From an uncultured Bacilli bacterium (GTDB lineage: Bacteria > Bacillota_I > Bacilli_A > RF39 > UBA660), in NCBI GenBank assembly GCA_934102255.1, contig CAKOSN010000023.1:1-31142 (forward strand): 31,142 bases of DNA, in the 5' to 3' direction. Positions 29,788-31,142 of the stretch are shown piece after piece. Position 1 is the first letter of the stretch, and each line of letters begins with the position of its first letter. The notes under the pieces were generated by a model. That model had not been told where the DNA came from. It made no database searches and saw nothing but the letters and a program-made list of their open reading frames with translations. A program made the translations under genes and the position numbers.

Positions 29788-30972
29788 ATGAAAAAAATAT
29801 GGATTTTACTAATCTTATTGTGTCCCTTTGTCATAAGGGCTGCTAGTATCGAAGATTACTATATCAATGCTACTTTAAATAGTAACGGTGATTTATTAGT
29901 TGAAGAATACGTTTTACCTAAAAATAATACCGACTATTGGCAGAGAAATATTTATTATCAAGATAATGAGACTACAGAAAATAATCTTGATTACACAAGT
30001 TTAAATAATGCCAGTGGTATCGAATTATTAACCATTGGTAGTGTTCCGAAAGTGAAAAATGATAAAGAAGAAATAACAGGTGTTAAAGAATTTACAAAAG
30101 TAAATGTAGCTAGTACTGGCGATAATAATGTCTATCTCATTAGAAATGATATCGATAAGGAATATCTAAGAATTTATAAAACCGATAATGAGGCTTACTA
30201 CTTAAAATATATAATAAAAGACTTAGCTGTAAAATATGAAGATATTGCCGAAATATACTTTAATATTTTAAAAAATAATCAAGATAAAATTAAAAATTTA
30301 AAAATAACAATAAATTTACCCGATAACAATAAGGCTTACAGTTTTCCTAAAGGTAAAAATGTCAAAAAAGGAATAAATAATAATTATAAACTTTCTTATC
30401 AATATAAAGATATTAAAGAAAATGAAGATATAAAATTAAGAATATTATTTAATAAAGATATCGTTAGCAATAGTACTAAAGAAAATAGTAACAAAACTTT
30501 AACAGAAATACTAAATTTTGAAAAGCAAAATAAAAATATAGTTAGTGATATTAATAAATTTTTAGAAGTAGTTATTGTAATCTTAATTATTATTAATTAT
30601 TCTTTGCTAGTTACATATACTAGACTTAGTATAATAAGCTATAAGGACATAGTAAAAATTTTAAAAAAGAAATTTAATAAAAAAAGTATTATGTATTTAG
30701 TAGTAAGTTTAATTATCGTTGGAGGATTAGTATTCTTAAGAATCCTTGGTATAACTTTGTTACTTTTAAGTATTATTATCAGTTCTTACATTATAAATAG
30801 AAGTAAAAAAGATAAAAAAATAAAATACTTAAGTACAATGTATATTCTTATAATGTTTATTTGTTCTCTTAATTTAATAAGAGAAAATAATATTTTTTAT
30901 ATAATTCTAAGTATATTAGACATAATAAGCTTATATAGTTTAAGTCTAAAAACTAATGGAAAATTAGAATAA
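29788..30972 (+). CDS. shortened DUF2207 paralogue
   Basis: 394-residue paralogue of the preceding gene. It keeps the signal peptide (MKKIWILLILLCPFVIRA) and the DUF2207 outer domain (about 20-235: IEDYYINATLNSNGDLLVEE; YYLKYIIKDLAVKYEDIAE), and the juncture NSNKTLTEILNFEKQNK, which matches DTNALDKILAYEIKKAEE of the larger protein. It then goes straight to four to six membrane helices and ends. The cytoplasmic winged-helix-like domain, the KFLKDF/LWEKYL hallmark and the Gly tail are all missing. The Lys/Ile/Asn-rich composition is even more AT-driven than in its neighbour. It may be a specialised outer-sensor partner rather than a broken gene, since the frame is open and both ribosome site and terminator are present. 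Confidence 0.85.
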   Translation: MKKIWILLILLCPFVIRAASIEDYYINATLNSNGDLLVEEYVLPKNNTDYWQRNIYYQDNETTENNLDYTSLNNASGIELLTIGSVPKVKNDKEEITGVKEFTKVNVASTGDNNVYLIRNDIDKEYLRIYKTDNEAYYLKYIIKDLAVKYEDIAEIYFNILKNNQDKIKNLKITINLPDNNKAYSFPKGKNVKKGINNNYKLSYQYKDIKENEDIKLRILFNKDIVSNSTKENSNKTLTEILNFEKQNKNIVSDINKFLEVVIVILIIINYSLLVTYTRLSIISYKDIVKILKKKFNKKSIMYLVVSLIIVGGLVFLRILGITLLLLSIIISSYIINRSKKDKKIKYLSTMYILIMFICSLNLIRENNIFYIILSILDIISLYSLSLKTNGKLE

Positions 30973-30988
30973 TTCATTATTAATTATA

Positions 30989-31013
30989 AAGGAGCTTGGC
31001 TCTTTTTCTTTTG
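30989..31013 (+). terminator. intrinsic terminator after the DUF2207 pair
   Basis: AAGGAGC (30989-30995), loop TTG, GCTCTTT (30999-31005), seven pairs with one G-U, followed by TTCTTTT. Confidence 0.85.
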
Positions 31014-31020
31014 GCTTAAT

Positions 31021-31061
31021 ATTTGTCTTTGAAATCTCTACATTTTGGAAATACTATCTAT
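31021..31061 (+). repeat. dispersed 41-bp repeat, copy B
   Basis: Matches 38-78 at 38 of 41 positions. In this copy the inner AAATCTCTACA (31032-31042) is complementary (one G-U) to TGTGGAGATTT (31084-31094), and TTTTT follows. Its TCTACA can instead pair with TGTAGA (31073-31078). The unit (to about 31101) thus has two competing hairpins. It follows a terminator and precedes a promoter, as copy A does. Confidence 0.7.
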
Positions 31062-31104
31062 AAAAATGTTAGTGTAGAATAAGTGTGGAGATTTTTGCTC
31101 CAAA

Positions 31105-31134
31105 TTGAGTTATAATATATCTTGATTTTATGAT
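31105..31134 (+). promoter_or_regulatory. probable promoter of a gene beyond the window
   Basis: -35 TTGAGT (31105-31110), 18-nt spacer, -10 TATGAT (31129-31134). The gene it serves is outside the window. Confidence 0.5.
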
Positions 31135-31142
31135 AATATGGT

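Noticed and set aside
31021..31101. CRISPR repeat or tracrRNA-like reading of the 41-bp repeat with a complementary arm
   Set aside because: Only two copies, 31 kb apart, no spacer array and no cas gene in view; the ends do not match familiar repeat termini. It remains a dispersed repeat of unknown nature.
1..31142. UGA read as Trp (Mollicutes code)
   Set aside because: Conserved families are complete with TGG as Trp and no in-frame TGA is needed to extend any of them. Only the lack of TGA stops is notable.
1..31142. tRNA, rRNA, tmRNA or SRP RNA genes
   Set aside because: No cloverleaf-compatible GTTCRA arms with matching acceptor ends and no conserved RNA blocks apart from the T-box were found.
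1..31142. Avoidance of the GGATG/CATCC (FokI-type) site as a second restriction signature
   Set aside because: Several GGATG and about nine CATCC were noticed, so it is not clearly depleted.

Overview
The window is about 31 kb of very AT-rich DNA (roughly 30 % G+C by eye) from a low-GC Firmicute, most likely an uncultured gut Bacilli or Mollicutes-related lineage of the RF39 type. This is inferred from EngB, a T-box leader, a YtxG/YtxH pair, DUF2207 proteins, strong AGGAGG/AGGTGG ribosome sites, and a surface-protein family with the signature FYWRIVRINGDGSIRMIYDGT-like core that is typical of such genomes. Trp is encoded by TGG and conserved genes have full length under the standard code. No rRNA, tRNA, CRISPR array, transposase or integrase was seen.

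Layout. 0.1-2.5 kb: an unrecognised 520-aa protein and the ribosome-biogenesis GTPase EngB. 2.6-6.8 kb: an ABC-2 type transporter pair, then a GT4 glycosyltransferase overlapping an O-antigen ligase/polymerase-like membrane protein (surface glycan). 7.0-10.2 kb: the most accessory-looking part: a ribbon-helix-helix (RHH) regulator divergent from a surface-protein gene with a perfect 25-bp palindrome between them, a 408-bp non-coding spacer with two reciprocal hairpins, and a second mosaic paralogue of the surface gene. 10.2-11.8 kb: a decayed gene remnant, a short protein resembling the N-terminal part of HIRAN-type proteins, an ASCH protein and a hypothetical. 11.8-14.7 kb: a Cse60-like protein coupled to a SpoVB/MurJ-like flippase, a convergent low-complexity coiled-coil gene, and TrmB. 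14.7-19.0 kb: lipoprotein, charged cytoplasmic protein, YtxG-like and YtxH-like proteins, then a cadherin-like beta-sandwich surface protein. 19.0-21.0 kb: a very compact tyrosine T-box leader controlling an HD hydrolase and TyrS. 21.1-27.2 kb: a P-type cation ATPase, DXS with a NIF3/PII-like partner and a small protein, and a sugar-transfer-associated ATP-grasp enzyme. 27.3-31.0 kb: two tandem DUF2207 membrane proteins. An imperfect 41-bp repeat lies at both ends of the window.

How the genes work together. Much of the window concerns the cell envelope: glycan assembly (GT4, Wzy-like, flippase, ATP-grasp), surface or exported proteins (two paralogues, cadherin-like protein, lipoprotein, DUF2207 pair) and membrane transport. 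The rest is housekeeping (EngB, TrmB, TyrS, DXS).

The strongest signals outside the genes are compositional. The tetramer GATC occurs once in 31,142 bases where several dozen are expected, with Asp codons switching from GAT to GAC before C. No gene of 30 ends in TGA (25 TAA, 5 TAG). These point to a GATC-targeting restriction or modification history and to loss or avoidance of TGA stops. All counts were made by eye.
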